DNA of 64,000 nucleotides, taken from positions 3,534,001 to 3,598,000 of the forward strand of contig NC_007973.1 of NCBI RefSeq assembly GCF_000196015.1, in the 5' to 3' direction. Below, in pieces: positions 20,375 through 30,382 of the stretch (the stretch's first letter is position 1; every line of letters starts with the position of its first letter). The notes under the pieces were generated by a model. The model worked only from the letters and a program-made list of their open reading frames with translations, did no database searches and was not told the origin of the DNA. Source of the DNA: Cupriavidus metallidurans CH34. GTDB lineage: Bacteria; Pseudomonadota; Gammaproteobacteria; Burkholderiales; Burkholderiaceae. The position numbers and the translations under genes were made by a program.

Positions 20375-21211
20375 TTATCCCCGTTGGTATTGCTGATAGA
20401 CGGCAGTCGCCAGTGCCAGCAGCCGCTCACGATCGATCGGCCCCGCCAGTGCGAAGCCGAGATTGTGATCGACCCAGTAAAACGCCATGGCAGCGGGCCC
20501 GGTGGATTGAGCACCCTGGGCAGGCGCCAGCCGTTCGAGCCGGAATGCGGTATCCGGTGTCCCTTGCGCCATCCGCCGCAGTTGCAGCGACAGGCGTGTC
20601 CCGGCGTCATTCTCATACATCAGGATAGCCATCGGACCGCCCTCAGCCACACCGAGCCGCCCGCCGATCAGGCGAAAGCCTTGTGCGCGGAGATCAGGGA
20701 CCTGCAGCGGCGCACCGAGCCGCTTGGACAGCCAGGCGACCATATGCGCCTCATCGCTGGCGGGAACCTCGACCACATGGCGAACCTCGGGCGCATAAAC
20801 CACATGGCTGGCCAATGCGTCGCGCGCAAATCGTTCGAGTGGAGGCACGCCACCCAGGTCGGCGTCAAAACGGCCACGCGCCATCCAGCCGCTCGTGCCA
20901 CCGATGATGAATGTCGCGACGCTGGCGGCCAGCGCTAGCGCCACGGGCCAGAGCGGGCGGTGAGCCTTTGTGCGCCCGCTGCCGGCGCGCAATCCGCGTG
21001 GAAGCGCGTCCAGCGGTACCGCCTCCTTGAGGACGGCGTTCAATGATGCGTGCAGCCCCGCCGTTTGGCGACGCCAGGCCTCGACCTTGCGCGCGGCCTC
21101 CGGATCGGCTGCCAGGAAGGCTTCGACTTCGGCCCGGCGCGGGCCGCTTAACTGGCCGTCCGCGTATGCATGGAGGTCGGCTTCGCCGACTGGAGTCGGG
21201 GTCACCATCAT
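20375..21211 (-). CDS. Anti-sigma factor, membrane-bound
   Basis: 278-residue protein whose first 70 residues form an anti-sigma-like helical domain ([21 protein letters not shown], positions 21110-21190). This is the pattern of a short ASD without the usual zinc HxxxCxxC. One membrane helix follows at about residues 86-104, then a periplasmic domain. It overlaps the upstream ECF sigma gene by 4 bp, the standard pairing in which the anti-sigma factor holds its sigma at the membrane until a periplasmic signal. The signal here is not known; msrPQ downstream suggests envelope oxidation. Confidence 0.85.
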   Translation of the reverse strand: MMVTPTPVGEADLHAYADGQLSGPRRAEVEAFLAADPEAARKVEAWRRQTAGLHASLNAVLKEAVPLDALPRGLRAGSGRTKAHRPLWPVALALAASVATFIIGGTSGWMARGRFDADLGGVPPLERFARDALASHVVYAPEVRHVVEVPASDEAHMVAWLSKRLGAPLQVPDLRAQGFRLIGGRLGVAEGGPMAILMYENDAGTRLSLQLRRMAQGTPDTAFRLERLAPAQGAQSTGPAAMAFYWVDHNLGFALAGPIDRERLLALATAVYQQYQRG

Positions 21212-21741
21212 TTCACCCGCTGCAACGAAGTTGTTGCCGCAGCACCATCGGCGCCGCCATCCAGCAGGCGACGCATATGTTCGCGAGCGCGCGCCAGGCG
21301 CGACATCACGGTGCCGATCGGCACGTCGAGCACCCTGGCGGCCTCGGCGTACGAGAACTGCTCCAGGCTGACGAGCAGCAGCACCGCGCGCTGTGGCTCC
21401 GGTAACTGGCCGAGTGCCTGTAACAGATCGCGACGCAGGCCGAGGTCGGCGGTATGGGCAACCACCTCCGGCAGCGTATCCATTGCGGTCACGACATCAC
21501 TCTTGCGCAGATGATTCAGGCGCAGCCGATGCATCAGGGTCAGTAACCACGGCAGCAGCCCATCCGCGCCATCGCCCCATAACGCGCCGGGGCGAAGGCG
21601 AAATCTCCAGCGATAACGCAGGGCACGCTCAAGCGTGTCCTGCACGAGATCGTCGGCCAGCATGGCATCGCCGGTCAGACCACGGGCATGGCGCCGCAAA
21701 CGCGGCGCCAGTACCACCAACTGACGTTCAAACGGTTCCAT
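21208..21741 (-). CDS. ECF-type RNA polymerase sigma factor
   Basis: 177-residue group 4 sigma factor. Region 2 is visible at DDLVQDTLERALRY, with the -10 recognising segment around WLLTLMHRLRLNHLRK. Region 4 is visible as LPEPQRAVLLLVSLEQFSYAEAARVLDVPIGTVMSRLARAREHMR (positions 21265-21400), a clear helix-turn-helix. It lies between a small lipoprotein gene and its anti-sigma gene on the minus strand. Such sigma factors usually control their own operon. Confidence 0.93.
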   Translation of the reverse strand: MEPFERQLVVLAPRLRRHARGLTGDAMLADDLVQDTLERALRYRWRFRLRPGALWGDGADGLLPWLLTLMHRLRLNHLRKSDVVTAMDTLPEVVAHTADLGLRRDLLQALGQLPEPQRAVLLLVSLEQFSYAEAARVLDVPIGTVMSRLARAREHMRRLLDGGADGAAATTSLQRVK

Positions 21742-21770
21742 GCCGGGATTGCCTAGCGACGATCAGGGCT

Positions 21771-22196
21771 TCACGGCATCGCGACGTGCCAGACGGCGTT
21801 GAAGTTGTCGCCTGACTTGTCGCCCGCCTTGGCGTCCTTGGCAAAGCGATAAAGCGGCTTGCCCTTGTACGCCCACTGCCGGGTACCGTCATCGCGCGTG
21901 ATGATCGAGTAGTCACCCGATGCGCTCTTGCCTGGCTCTGCCAGCAGCGGCGGCCAGTTGGTCGAGCACATGCCGTTGCAGACGCTCTTGCCACCGTTCA
22001 CCGGGTCACGATCGAACGTGTACAGCGTCAAGCCCTGCGGATCGGTCAGCGCGCCGTTGGTGACTTTCACGGTAGGCGGCATGTTGCCACCACCCATCCC
22101 CAAGCTGGAACAACCGGCCAGCAGGACAGTGGCAGCACCCAGCGCGAGTGCGATCGGGCGGAGCTTCGATACAGCAGTGTGACGAGAAGCCATCAT
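21771..22196 (-). CDS. Secreted-repeat (COG4315 / Lipoprotein_15 type) lipoprotein
   Basis: 141-residue lipoprotein with lipobox LAGC and a repeated ~45-residue module of unknown function. The first repeat has GLTLYTFDRDPVNGGKSVCNGMCSTNWPPLL; the second has WAYKGKPLYRFAKDAKAGDKSGDNFN. The Cys-x3-Cys followed by W is conserved in this family. No enzymatic role is established. It heads the ECF sigma/anti-sigma run, 29 bp before the sigma gene, and may be a target or sensor. GGAG lies just upstream of the start. Confidence 0.85.
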   Translation of the reverse strand: MMASRHTAVSKLRPIALALGAATVLLAGCSSLGMGGGNMPPTVKVTNGALTDPQGLTLYTFDRDPVNGGKSVCNGMCSTNWPPLLAEPGKSASGDYSIITRDDGTRQWAYKGKPLYRFAKDAKAGDKSGDNFNAVWHVAMP

Positions 22197-22248
22197 GAGG
22201 GTCTCCTTCTTCAGGGCGGTGCCGACAGCCGGCGCCGTTCTCTTTCAG

Positions 22249-22276
22249 TAAACACCCGATGTGATGTGTTTATTCC
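22249..22276 (-). promoter_or_regulatory. Candidate ECF sigma promoter
   Basis: Minus-strand GGAATAAA (22276-22269), about 16 bp, then TGTTTA (22254-22249), roughly 55 bp upstream of the lipoprotein gene. The GGAATAA-type -35 is common for ECF sigmas, so autoregulation by the downstream sigma factor is plausible. Pattern match only. Confidence 0.35.
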
Positions 22277-22434
22277 TCCCACCTCAAAAAAATGTGGCGT
22301 TCAGCGGCGGAAAGTGGCTTCTTAGATAGTAAAAAATGCCTAAAGATGCATATTTCGTAAATCGAAGTGCATTCTCTGCAAAACATCATGCGACGGTTCG
22401 CACCTGTCCGATGTTCAGGGTCCGCTCAGAAGAC

Positions 22435-22463
22435 AAAAAAGCCTGCCGGAATCGGCAGGCTTC
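22435..22463 (-). terminator. Intrinsic terminator after ccsB
   Basis: Minus-strand stem AAGCCTGCCG / CGGCAGGCTT with a 4-nt loop, followed by TTTTTTGTC. It lies 27 bp after the ccsB stop. Confidence 0.9.
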
Positions 22464-22489
22464 GTCATCTGGATAGATGGTCTGGCGGA

Positions 22490-23713
22490 TCAGAGTTCGC
22501 CGTAGCTGTGCAGCCCCGATAGGAACATGTTCACACCGAGGAAGGCGAAGGTCGTCACCAACAGGCCAACCAGCGCCCACCATGCAGCAACCGTACCGCG
22601 CAGCCCCTTCATCAGGCGCATGTGCAGCCAAGCTGCATAGTTGAGCCAGACGATCAGCGCCCAGGTCTCTTTCGGATCCCAGCTCCAGTAGCCACCCCAA
22701 GCCTCGGCAGCCCACAGTGCGCCGAGGATCGTTGCGATCGTGAAGAAGGCGAACCCGACCGCGATCGCCTTGTACATGACGTCGTCGAGCAGCTCGAGCG
22801 AAGGCAGACGCTCGGCCAGAATGCCACGTTGCTTGAGCAGGTAGGCCACCGACACCATTGCCGCCAGCGCGAACGTGCCGTATCCGATGAAGTTCGCCGG
22901 CACGTGGATCTTCATCCACCAGCTCTGCAGGGCGGGCACCAACGGCTGGATCTCCTGGGCATTGCGGCTGACCGTGTACCACAGCAAGAAACCGACTGCC
23001 GCGGACACCACGAGCATCACGAACGGCCCAAGCGCGCGGGTCGCGTAGCGGCGCTGGTAGTACAAATAAAACAGGGACGTGATCAGCGAAAAGAGAACGA
23101 AAACCTCATAGAGGTTCGAGATTGGAATATGGCCGATGTCCGCGCCGATCAGGTACGACTCGTACCACCGCACCATCAGACCCGTGAAGCCCAGCACGAC
23201 CGCAGCCCAGCAGAGCTTGCTGCCAATGCTGTAGCCGGTTTCCGACCGCGAAATCAGTCCAACCCAGTAGAACAGGGTCGAGAGGAACACCAGCGCACTC
23301 ATCCAGAGGATGGCCGACTGGCTCGACAGGAAGTACTTCAGGAAGAAAGCCTGCTCTGCGCGCGCGAGGTCGCCCTGATAGAGTTGGATCGCGAACAGCG
23401 AAAACGCCGCGATGCCGATCATCAGCAGACGGACGGGCTTCCAGTGCCAGCCCAGCAGCGCGAACGTCGGCACTGCGGCAATCAGCACGCCCTTGTCATA
23501 GACGTTCATCCACTGGCCGTAGCGCGAGAGCGCAAACCCGGCGCCGACCACAAGCAGCAGCGCGAAGACCCAGTCGGTCCAGCCCAGGCGGCTCAGAAAC
23601 GAAGGTTCGAGATAGGCGGTGTCCTGGCCGGCAGCGTCACGGGACACATCGTCGGTTGCCGCGGCACGCCGCGGCGTCAGGCCAGGATTGACGTGATTCA
23701 CATTCGAGGACAT
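22490..23713 (-). CDS. ccsB: c-type cytochrome biogenesis protein CcsB (CcsA/ResC family haem handler)
   Basis: Polytopic membrane protein of system II cytochrome c maturation that handles haem at the outer face of the membrane. The 407-residue product shows the tryptophan-rich WWD haem-binding motif WGGYWSWDPKETW and conserved histidines in the membrane domain (KIHVPANFIGYG, LHMRLMKG). It follows resB after about 100 bp on the same strand; the two proteins form the haem lyase complex. Confidence 0.94.
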   Translation of the reverse strand: MSSNVNHVNPGLTPRRAAATDDVSRDAAGQDTAYLEPSFLSRLGWTDWVFALLLVVGAGFALSRYGQWMNVYDKGVLIAAVPTFALLGWHWKPVRLLMIGIAAFSLFAIQLYQGDLARAEQAFFLKYFLSSQSAILWMSALVFLSTLFYWVGLISRSETGYSIGSKLCWAAVVLGFTGLMVRWYESYLIGADIGHIPISNLYEVFVLFSLITSLFYLYYQRRYATRALGPFVMLVVSAAVGFLLWYTVSRNAQEIQPLVPALQSWWMKIHVPANFIGYGTFALAAMVSVAYLLKQRGILAERLPSLELLDDVMYKAIAVGFAFFTIATILGALWAAEAWGGYWSWDPKETWALIVWLNYAAWLHMRLMKGLRGTVAAWWALVGLLVTTFAFLGVNMFLSGLHSYGEL

Positions 23714-23815
23714 GGCATTCCTGCTCTTTGGCGCTACGCGCCTGTTTTATCTGCTGCGCCCCCGCCCGCGGGTCTCCGCACAGGCTGACGCCGGTTCATG
23801 CTCTTGTACTTTGTA

Positions 23816-26068
23816 CTATAGCGATGACGCGTGCTTATCATCTGACGCTGATGGCCCCGATTGCGGTGCCCCTTGCGTCATCGCGGCATCATGACCAGCA
23901 GCCGCTTCCGTCACCTCGGCGCCAACGGCGCGGCCGATATCGGCGCGCAACGCCACGAATTCCTTCTCGAAATCCATCGTGCGACGTTGTGTGGACATCG
24001 CCATCAGGACGTGACTACCGCTGGAGTGTCCGGCAGCATCTGCGCCCTTGTCCTTGATCCAGATCCAGACGCGCCGTTCGCGAATGTAGAACATTGCGAA
24101 CACGCCCAGGACAAGCAGCAAACACCCAAGATACACGATGTTCTTGCCCGGCGCACGAGTCATCTGGAACACGCTGGCCTGGACCTGCTGGAAGTCTTCG
24201 AGCTGCAGAAACACCGGCGCGGCGTAGAAGAAACTGTCCGAAAGCGCATTGATTGCCTGCTGGAGGAAGACACCGCTTTTCGTGTCATTTGGGATGGCCG
24301 GCAGCTTGTCCTGCTCGCGCGCCAGTTGCCAGAGCTCCCACATCGAGCCGTTTAGAATCTTCAGGAGCACGTCCGCGGCCTTTTGCTGATCAGCCTGCGG
24401 GACCGATTTTTCCAGGAAGGCAGCGATCGCCGTGAAACCGCCCGGAGGCGCGTCGGGCGACGTGCGAGTGGCCCCGGCAAACAGGTCCAACGCACGCATG
24501 GCGCTTTCGGCCAGTTGCTTGCGCAGGTCCGCCTTGTCGGCGCCCGGCATCGATATCTCGGCGAATCGGCGGGCAGCTTCGCCACGCATCCCCTTGTCCT
24601 GCAGCGCCGCGCGCAGGCGCATCCAGTCCGCCACACTACTCTGGTCATCGGCCGGAATTCTCAGGTAGCGGAATGGCTCATTCGGCGATTCGCGCATACC
24701 GGCCAGGAACACAGTCTGCCCATCCAATTGCACCGGCAGCATGTAGTTGTTGAACTCGCGCGCCTGACCATTGGCGTCGCGCAGCTTGTACTGCACCGAC
24801 GGACCGACATTGCGCAGGTCCTTTTCCTTGTTCGGATTAGCGGCGGCGCCGAGGTGCTGCTCCAGCGTGCCCAGCGAGGACTTGCGCGCCACACCACGCG
24901 CGTCGGCCTTGCCCGACGCATCCGTGACGGTCTCGACGTTCATCAGCCGGAAATCGCTGAACTCGACGGTCAATCCATCCTTGTCGGCACCGGTGCCCGT
25001 GCCCGCGAGAGGCGCGTTGCCACCGATCGTGCCGGCAAACGGGAACGTCGCATGGGTACTGCCCGTCATGGGATACCCGACGAACTTCAGGCGCGAGCCG
25101 CCGTCTTCGAAGCTCGACTGATAGATGGCCACGCCGTCGATGACCAATGGCTCATTGACCTTGATCGTCGCCTCGGTCTTCTTGCCGGTGGCCCGGTCGG
25201 TCACCACCACATCGGAGGCGAACAACTTGGGCATCCCGGTTGAATAGAAGTCCACGGTGAACTTCTTGAGCATGATCGTGAACGGCAGGTCCTGCACCAG
25301 CGCGCCGTCGGCGATGTTGAGGATCGCGGTCGACACGGTCGCGCCTTCGGGCACGAACGCATTGCCACGGAAGCCCGGGTTGCTCGGCGAGAGCCTGTGC
25401 TTGGCCGGAATCTCGCTGATGATGGCATTGCCGTCGATCGGGCTTTTGCCGCCAAACCACATTTGCGCCCGGATCAGCATGTCGCCATCAAGCAAGCCGC
25501 CCAGGCAGATCACGACAATGGCCGTGTGCGCGAGGATGTAGCCGAGCTTGTTCGCCGAACCGGCTTTGGCAGCCAGCAACGTGGCGCCCTCGTGCTCGAC
25601 GGGCTTGATGCGATAACCCCGGTTGCGCAGCAGCGCATACGCCCGGCCGGCGGCATCGGTGCGGACGCGCGATGCATCGTACTCACCCCGATGATGGAAC
25701 GCGCGGAGGCTGCGCTCGCGCACGTGATCCTTCCACGAGCGCATATCGACGATCATCTTCGGCCCATTGCGCGCGATACAGAGCGATGTCGAGACAACGA
25801 GAAAGCCCAAGATCAGCAGGAACCACCAGGAGCTGTACACCTTCTGCAGGGACAGCGCGTGGAACAGGTCCGCCCAGAACGGCCCGAACTGATTGACATA
25901 GTTCGGGTACAGCTCATTCTGCTTGAGCACCGTGCCGATGATGCTGGCGATGGCAATCACCGTCAGCAGCGTGATGGCGAAGCGCATCGAGGACAGCAAC
26001 TCGACGCCGTCGCGCAGCACGCGGTGATGAGTCTTCAGGTGCAGGCCTGAAGTGGAAGGGGTCGACAT
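23816..26068 (-). CDS. resB: Cytochrome c biogenesis protein ResB (Ccs1)
   Basis: Partner of CcsB in system II haem attachment. The 750-residue product has three N-terminal membrane helices (about residues 25-45, 78-95 and 172-190), a large periplasmic domain, and a fourth helix near residues 640-660 before a charged cytoplasmic tail. The N-terminal MRFAITLLTVIAIASIIGTV and YSSWWFLLILGFLVVSTSLC are typical. It lies downstream of cytochrome c4, a likely client. Confidence 0.95.
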   Translation of the reverse strand: MSTPSTSGLHLKTHHRVLRDGVELLSSMRFAITLLTVIAIASIIGTVLKQNELYPNYVNQFGPFWADLFHALSLQKVYSSWWFLLILGFLVVSTSLCIARNGPKMIVDMRSWKDHVRERSLRAFHHRGEYDASRVRTDAAGRAYALLRNRGYRIKPVEHEGATLLAAKAGSANKLGYILAHTAIVVICLGGLLDGDMLIRAQMWFGGKSPIDGNAIISEIPAKHRLSPSNPGFRGNAFVPEGATVSTAILNIADGALVQDLPFTIMLKKFTVDFYSTGMPKLFASDVVVTDRATGKKTEATIKVNEPLVIDGVAIYQSSFEDGGSRLKFVGYPMTGSTHATFPFAGTIGGNAPLAGTGTGADKDGLTVEFSDFRLMNVETVTDASGKADARGVARKSSLGTLEQHLGAAANPNKEKDLRNVGPSVQYKLRDANGQAREFNNYMLPVQLDGQTVFLAGMRESPNEPFRYLRIPADDQSSVADWMRLRAALQDKGMRGEAARRFAEISMPGADKADLRKQLAESAMRALDLFAGATRTSPDAPPGGFTAIAAFLEKSVPQADQQKAADVLLKILNGSMWELWQLAREQDKLPAIPNDTKSGVFLQQAINALSDSFFYAAPVFLQLEDFQQVQASVFQMTRAPGKNIVYLGCLLLVLGVFAMFYIRERRVWIWIKDKGADAAGHSSGSHVLMAMSTQRRTMDFEKEFVALRADIGRAVGAEVTEAAAGHDAAMTQGAPQSGPSASDDKHASSL

Positions 26069-26129
26069 GTGCGGTAATACCCGAAATCCGGTTTGGTGCT
26101 TGATGTGACGCCGGTTGGGCGCCGGAAAA

Positions 26130-26172
26130 CAAAAGAGGGTGGACGTGCTTTGGCAAGCAGGCCACCCTCTTC
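26130..26172 (-). terminator. Intrinsic terminator after the cytochrome c4 gene
   Basis: Minus-strand stem AAGAGGGTGG / CCACCCTCTT with an 18-nt, partly paired loop, followed by TTGTTTT. It separates cytochrome c4 from resB. Confidence 0.75.
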
Positions 26173-26237
26173 GATTGCTGCTGGCACGGCTGGTTCACCC
26201 CCCAAGGGGATACCCTGCCATGCCGGCCGGATACGAC

Positions 26238-26897
26238 TTAACGGACGCCGGCGACGTAGTCCGCGACCGCCTTGATCTCGGTATCCGACATCTGGGCGGC
26301 GATCGTGCTCATGACCGAATTGTTGGTACGGGTGCCCTGGCGGAACGCCACCAGTTGCGCTTCGGTGTACTCGGAATACTGGCCGCCGATTCGCGGATAT
26401 TGCGCCGGGATGCCAGCACCGGTCGGGCCGTGGCAGCCAGCGCAGGCCGGCACGCCCTTGGCCGCGATACCACCGCGGTAGATCTTCTGGCCAACCTCGA
26501 TCGTGTCCTTGTTCTTCGCGGTGGCAGGCTTGACCTGCTGCTTGGCGAGATAGGCGCCGATGTCCTTCATTTCCTGGTCGTTCAGCGCCGACGCATAGGG
26601 CGTCATGATGGCGTTGTTACGGCTCTTGGCCTTGAAGTCTGCCAGTTGCTTGTGCACGTACTCCGCTTGCTGGCCAGCCAGCTTAGGATTGGTGGCCGCG
26701 GCACTGTTGCCGGCTGCGCCGTGGCAGGAAAGACATGCCGGCACATTGCGATCGGGTGCGCCTTGCGAATACAGCGTCTCGCCCTTGGCGGGATCTGCCT
26801 TGGCGGCGGCCTGCTCTGCGGCAGATGCCAGCCCACTCATGGCGGCCATCGGAACGGCCAGCGCCATGACACCCAGAAGTTTCGCAATGCGGTTCAT
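26238..26897 (-). CDS. Cytochrome c4 (dihaem periplasmic cytochrome c)
   Basis: 219-residue dihaem c-type cytochrome with a signal peptide (cleaved near ASAAE). The haem motifs are CLSCH (about residues 54-58) and CAGCH (about 154-158). The methionine ligands lie in NAIMTPYA and NSVMSTIA, giving two equal domains. Cytochrome c4 carries electrons from the bc1 complex to terminal oxidases, including cbb3. Its position next to resB-ccsB is conserved in related bacteria. Confidence 0.95.
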   Translation of the reverse strand: MNRIAKLLGVMALAVPMAAMSGLASAAEQAAAKADPAKGETLYSQGAPDRNVPACLSCHGAAGNSAAATNPKLAGQQAEYVHKQLADFKAKSRNNAIMTPYASALNDQEMKDIGAYLAKQQVKPATAKNKDTIEVGQKIYRGGIAAKGVPACAGCHGPTGAGIPAQYPRIGGQYSEYTEAQLVAFRQGTRTNNSVMSTIAAQMSDTEIKAVADYVAGVR

Positions 26898-27228
26898 TCG
26901 TATACCTTGTCAGATTTGTTATGAACACCGTAATGCATGCCGATCTTCCCTTGCCAGGCGGTGAGGAAGCGCCTTTTCGAGCAAGGGGTGAGACCGGTAT
27001 ACGCAACACCCGCCAACCTGCCCCGGACATTGCTTCCCGGGCGATTTAAGGCATCGCCGATGACATCGCGCAAGGATGCCACACGTCACCTGCTCAGGAG
27101 ACCGTAAACCGGGTTATTGTACAATAAATCGCTTTCCGGATTGACTTAGATCAGTCTCTATGGCGACGTCCCTTCCAGGGGTCGTATACCACCCCGCCGA
27201 CTCGTCACCTGCCTCAACACTCCAGCGC
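26898..27228. other. Divergent region between cytochrome c4 and engB
   Basis: 331 bp if engB starts at 27229. It contains the 14-bp perfect palindrome TTATTGTACAATAA (27114-27127) and an FNR-like box at 27141-27154. The engB frame can also be extended to ATG 27160. No other gene is seen. Confidence 0.5.
27141..27154. promoter_or_regulatory. FNR/ANR-like box
   Basis: TTGACTTAGATCAG matches the FNR consensus TTGAT-N4-ATCAA at 8 of 10 fixed positions. On the minus strand a TACAAT hexamer (27121-27116) follows, placing the box about 39 bp before a presumed start of transcription toward cytochrome c4. Confidence 0.35.
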
Positions 27229-27912
27229 ATGTCCCTCCTACATCAGGCCCGCTTCTTTACGACCGTCAACCACCTCCGCGACCTGCCTGCCACGGCCGTC
27301 CCAGAGGTGGCGTTCGCCGGCCGCTCCAACGCCGGCAAGTCCACGGCCATCAACATCCTGTGCAACCAGAAGCGGCTGGCGTTCTCGTCACGCACGCCCG
27401 GGCGCACGCAGCATATCAACTTCTTCACCGTGGCGCCGGTCAAGGCGCCCGATCCTGTCGGCTTCCTGGTCGACCTGCCCGGCTACGGCTATGCGGAAGT
27501 GTCTGGCAGCGCCAAGTTTCACTGGCAAGGCCTGCTTTCCGACTACGTGCAGGCCCGGACTCAGTTGTCCGGCCTGATCCTGATGATGGATGCGCGCCGC
27601 CCGTTCACGGACCTCGATTGCCAGATGGTCGAGTGGTTTCTGCCGACCGGCAAGCCGATCCACGTGTTGTTGACCAAGGCGGACAAGCTGACCACCAGCG
27701 ATAATGCCAAGGCGCTGCGCGAAACGCGCAAGGTGCTCGCCGATTACGCGGCGCAGATGGAAAACCCGCCGGCGCTCACCGCCCAGTTGTTCTCCAGCCT
27801 GAAGCGTCGCGGCATCGAAGAAGCGCAGCGGGTAGTGGCGGGTTGGCTGGCGTTGCCTGAAGCGCAGCCTGCCGTTGCGAAGTCGGATACGCCCGACACG
27901 CCGCAGGGCTGA
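27229..27912 (+). CDS. engB: Ribosome biogenesis GTPase EngB (YihA/YsxC)
   Basis: Essential small GTPase needed for large-subunit assembly and cell division. The 227-residue product has G1 [10 protein letters not shown]2 region [10 protein letters not shown]3 DLPGYG, G4 TKAD and G5-like FSSLKRRG. I start at the ATG giving [10 protein letters not shown], the N-terminus conserved in relatives as I recall; an in-frame ATG at 27160 would add 23 unmatched residues. Neither start has a clear ribosome site. Confidence 0.93.
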
Positions 27913-27936
27913 GGCCACGCATCGACTTCGAACCGG

Positions 27937-27966
27937 CAAAAAAAAGCCCCGTTGCGAACAACGGGG
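27937..27966 (-). terminator. Minus-strand intrinsic terminator with no minus-strand gene before it
   Basis: Read on the minus strand, stem CCCCGTTG / CAACGGGG with a 4-nt loop is followed by about eight T. Both neighbouring genes (engB, hemB) are on the plus strand. It therefore ends either an antisense or small RNA, or none. Confidence 0.6.
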
Positions 27967-28070
27967 ACGAACTTTCCCGCCGGTTCAGGGCGGGTACCCG
28001 CTCAGGGAGGAGTAGCGGGGGACATCCGCGCTGCGCGGAGCAACACAGGGTGTCCGCGAGTATGATAGCG
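27940..28070 (-). ncRNA. Candidate small RNA between engB and hemB
   Basis: The minus strand upstream of the orphan terminator has a TATCAT hexamer (28068-28063). Structured GC-rich sequence follows: TCCGCG / CGCGGA inside GGACA / TGTCC, and the palindrome GCGGGTACCCGC. A transcript of roughly 120 nt ending at the terminator would fit. It has no protein-coding potential that I can see. I could not match it to 6S or SRP RNA. Confidence 0.3.
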
Positions 28071-28140
28071 GGCACGCACAAAAGTTCTTTTTTCTTTCGG
28101 CGTACTTCTGCTGTTGTCTGCCGCGGGCTTTTCGCGGTGA

Positions 28141-29175
<1,035 letters not shown>

Positions 29176-29182
29176 GCGGCGG

Positions 29183-30364
29183 ATGCAGCTGCTAGGCTTC
29201 TCGGCCAACCAGGTACATCCGCTGGACACACTCGACGCGGCACGCGACTTCCTCTCCGGAAATGCGGCCGCGCGGTTTGTCTGGGCGGACTTTGGCACCG
29301 AGGAAGTCACGCCAGCGCCCAGCGTCTGGCGAGACAGCCTGATGGCGCTGACGGGTGCTCCCATCCTCGACCTGCATCTGGCCGACGCCACCAATCCTGC
29401 GCATCCGTCGTTCTTCGATACGACCCACGCGTACGACATGGTGATCTTCCGCAAGCTCACCTTCGAAACCAGCCGGCAGTTCGCCGAGGCCGAAGCCAGA
29501 CAGTCTGTTGCGCAGCGCAAGGCATCACGCAAGTACGCGCCGGGCTTCCTGCCAGCGCTCGCCCGCATTGATACACAGCCAGTTGCATTCTTCGTCTTCG
29601 ACAACGTACTGGTAACCGTGCGGCCCTCGCCGTCACGCACTATCGAACAGGTACGCCAAAGGCTACTCGAGAGCTGTGGCGCGCCTCGCCCCGCGTCCGC
29701 GCGCGCCGGCGGCACGGCGGCGCTGGTGCATGGCGTCAGGCCGCCAACCCGGCCCGAAGACCTCATGCTGCGACTGCTGAACGCGATGGTCGACCGCTAC
29801 TTGGATCTGCGTGCCCCGCTGACCCGGCAGCTCGATCGCTGGCAGCGGGCGCTGCTGAGCAGTCGCCATAGTTTCTCAAGCTGGGAAGGTCTGCTGGATG
29901 CGCGCATCCAGCTCAGGCGGCTGGAGCATCTCAGTGAAGAGCAGCGGGATGCGCTGCAGGAGTTTCGCGACAGTCTGCTCGACAACCGCTATAGCGCCGA
30001 AGATGCCGAAGGTATGCAAGAAGCGAGCCGCGACGAAGTCCTGCTCGTACGCATCAACGACCTGATGGAGCACATCCTGCGCGTGCTGGCGCACGCCCGG
30101 CGACTCGAGGATTCGATCGAATCCGCGGTGCAGATCCACTTTTCCGCAGTGGCCCACCGAACCAACCGGACCATGCGCGCGCTGACCGTCATCACGGCGG
30201 TCTTCATGCCGCTGACGCTCATCACGGGCATCTTCGGCATGAACTTCGCGCGAATGCCGTGGCTGCAAGAGCCTGAAGGCTTCTGGTGGTCGATCGGGTT
30301 GATGGGAGCCGTGGTCGCCGTGATCGGTGGCGTCTGGGGCCTGGGCCGCTGGCTGGATCGCTAG
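29183..30364 (+). CDS. CorA-family magnesium/divalent cation transporter
   Basis: 393-residue membrane protein with the CorA signature GMN (ITGIFGMNFARMP) between two C-terminal helices (about residues 330-352 and 366-386). It has a long cytoplasmic coiled-coil-rich N-terminal domain. The signature and topology support Mg2+/Co2+ or related cation transport; the exact ion cannot be read from sequence. It is about 70 residues longer than E. coli CorA, mostly in the N-terminal domain. It begins 7 bp after hemB and is probably cotranscribed. Confidence 0.88.
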   Translation: MQLLGFSANQVHPLDTLDAARDFLSGNAAARFVWADFGTEEVTPAPSVWRDSLMALTGAPILDLHLADATNPAHPSFFDTTHAYDMVIFRKLTFETSRQFAEAEARQSVAQRKASRKYAPGFLPALARIDTQPVAFFVFDNVLVTVRPSPSRTIEQVRQRLLESCGAPRPASARAGGTAALVHGVRPPTRPEDLMLRLLNAMVDRYLDLRAPLTRQLDRWQRALLSSRHSFSSWEGLLDARIQLRRLEHLSEEQRDALQEFRDSLLDNRYSAEDAEGMQEASRDEVLLVRINDLMEHILRVLAHARRLEDSIESAVQIHFSAVAHRTNRTMRALTVITAVFMPLTLITGIFGMNFARMPWLQEPEGFWWSIGLMGAVVAVIGGVWGLGRWLDR

Positions 30365-30382
30365 GACGCGGACCGGGCCGGG

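Noticed and set aside
22386..22982. Minus-strand open frame of 198 codons at the ccsB 3' end
   Set aside because: It overlaps ccsB in another frame on the same strand, spans the terminator and has no family resemblance.
27940..28070. 6S RNA or SRP RNA for the engB-hemB intergenic transcript
   Set aside because: The segment is shorter than typical 6S RNA, no long rod with a central bubble could be drawn, and the SRP loop GGAAG...AGCAGCC is absent. Kept only as an unspecified small RNA candidate.
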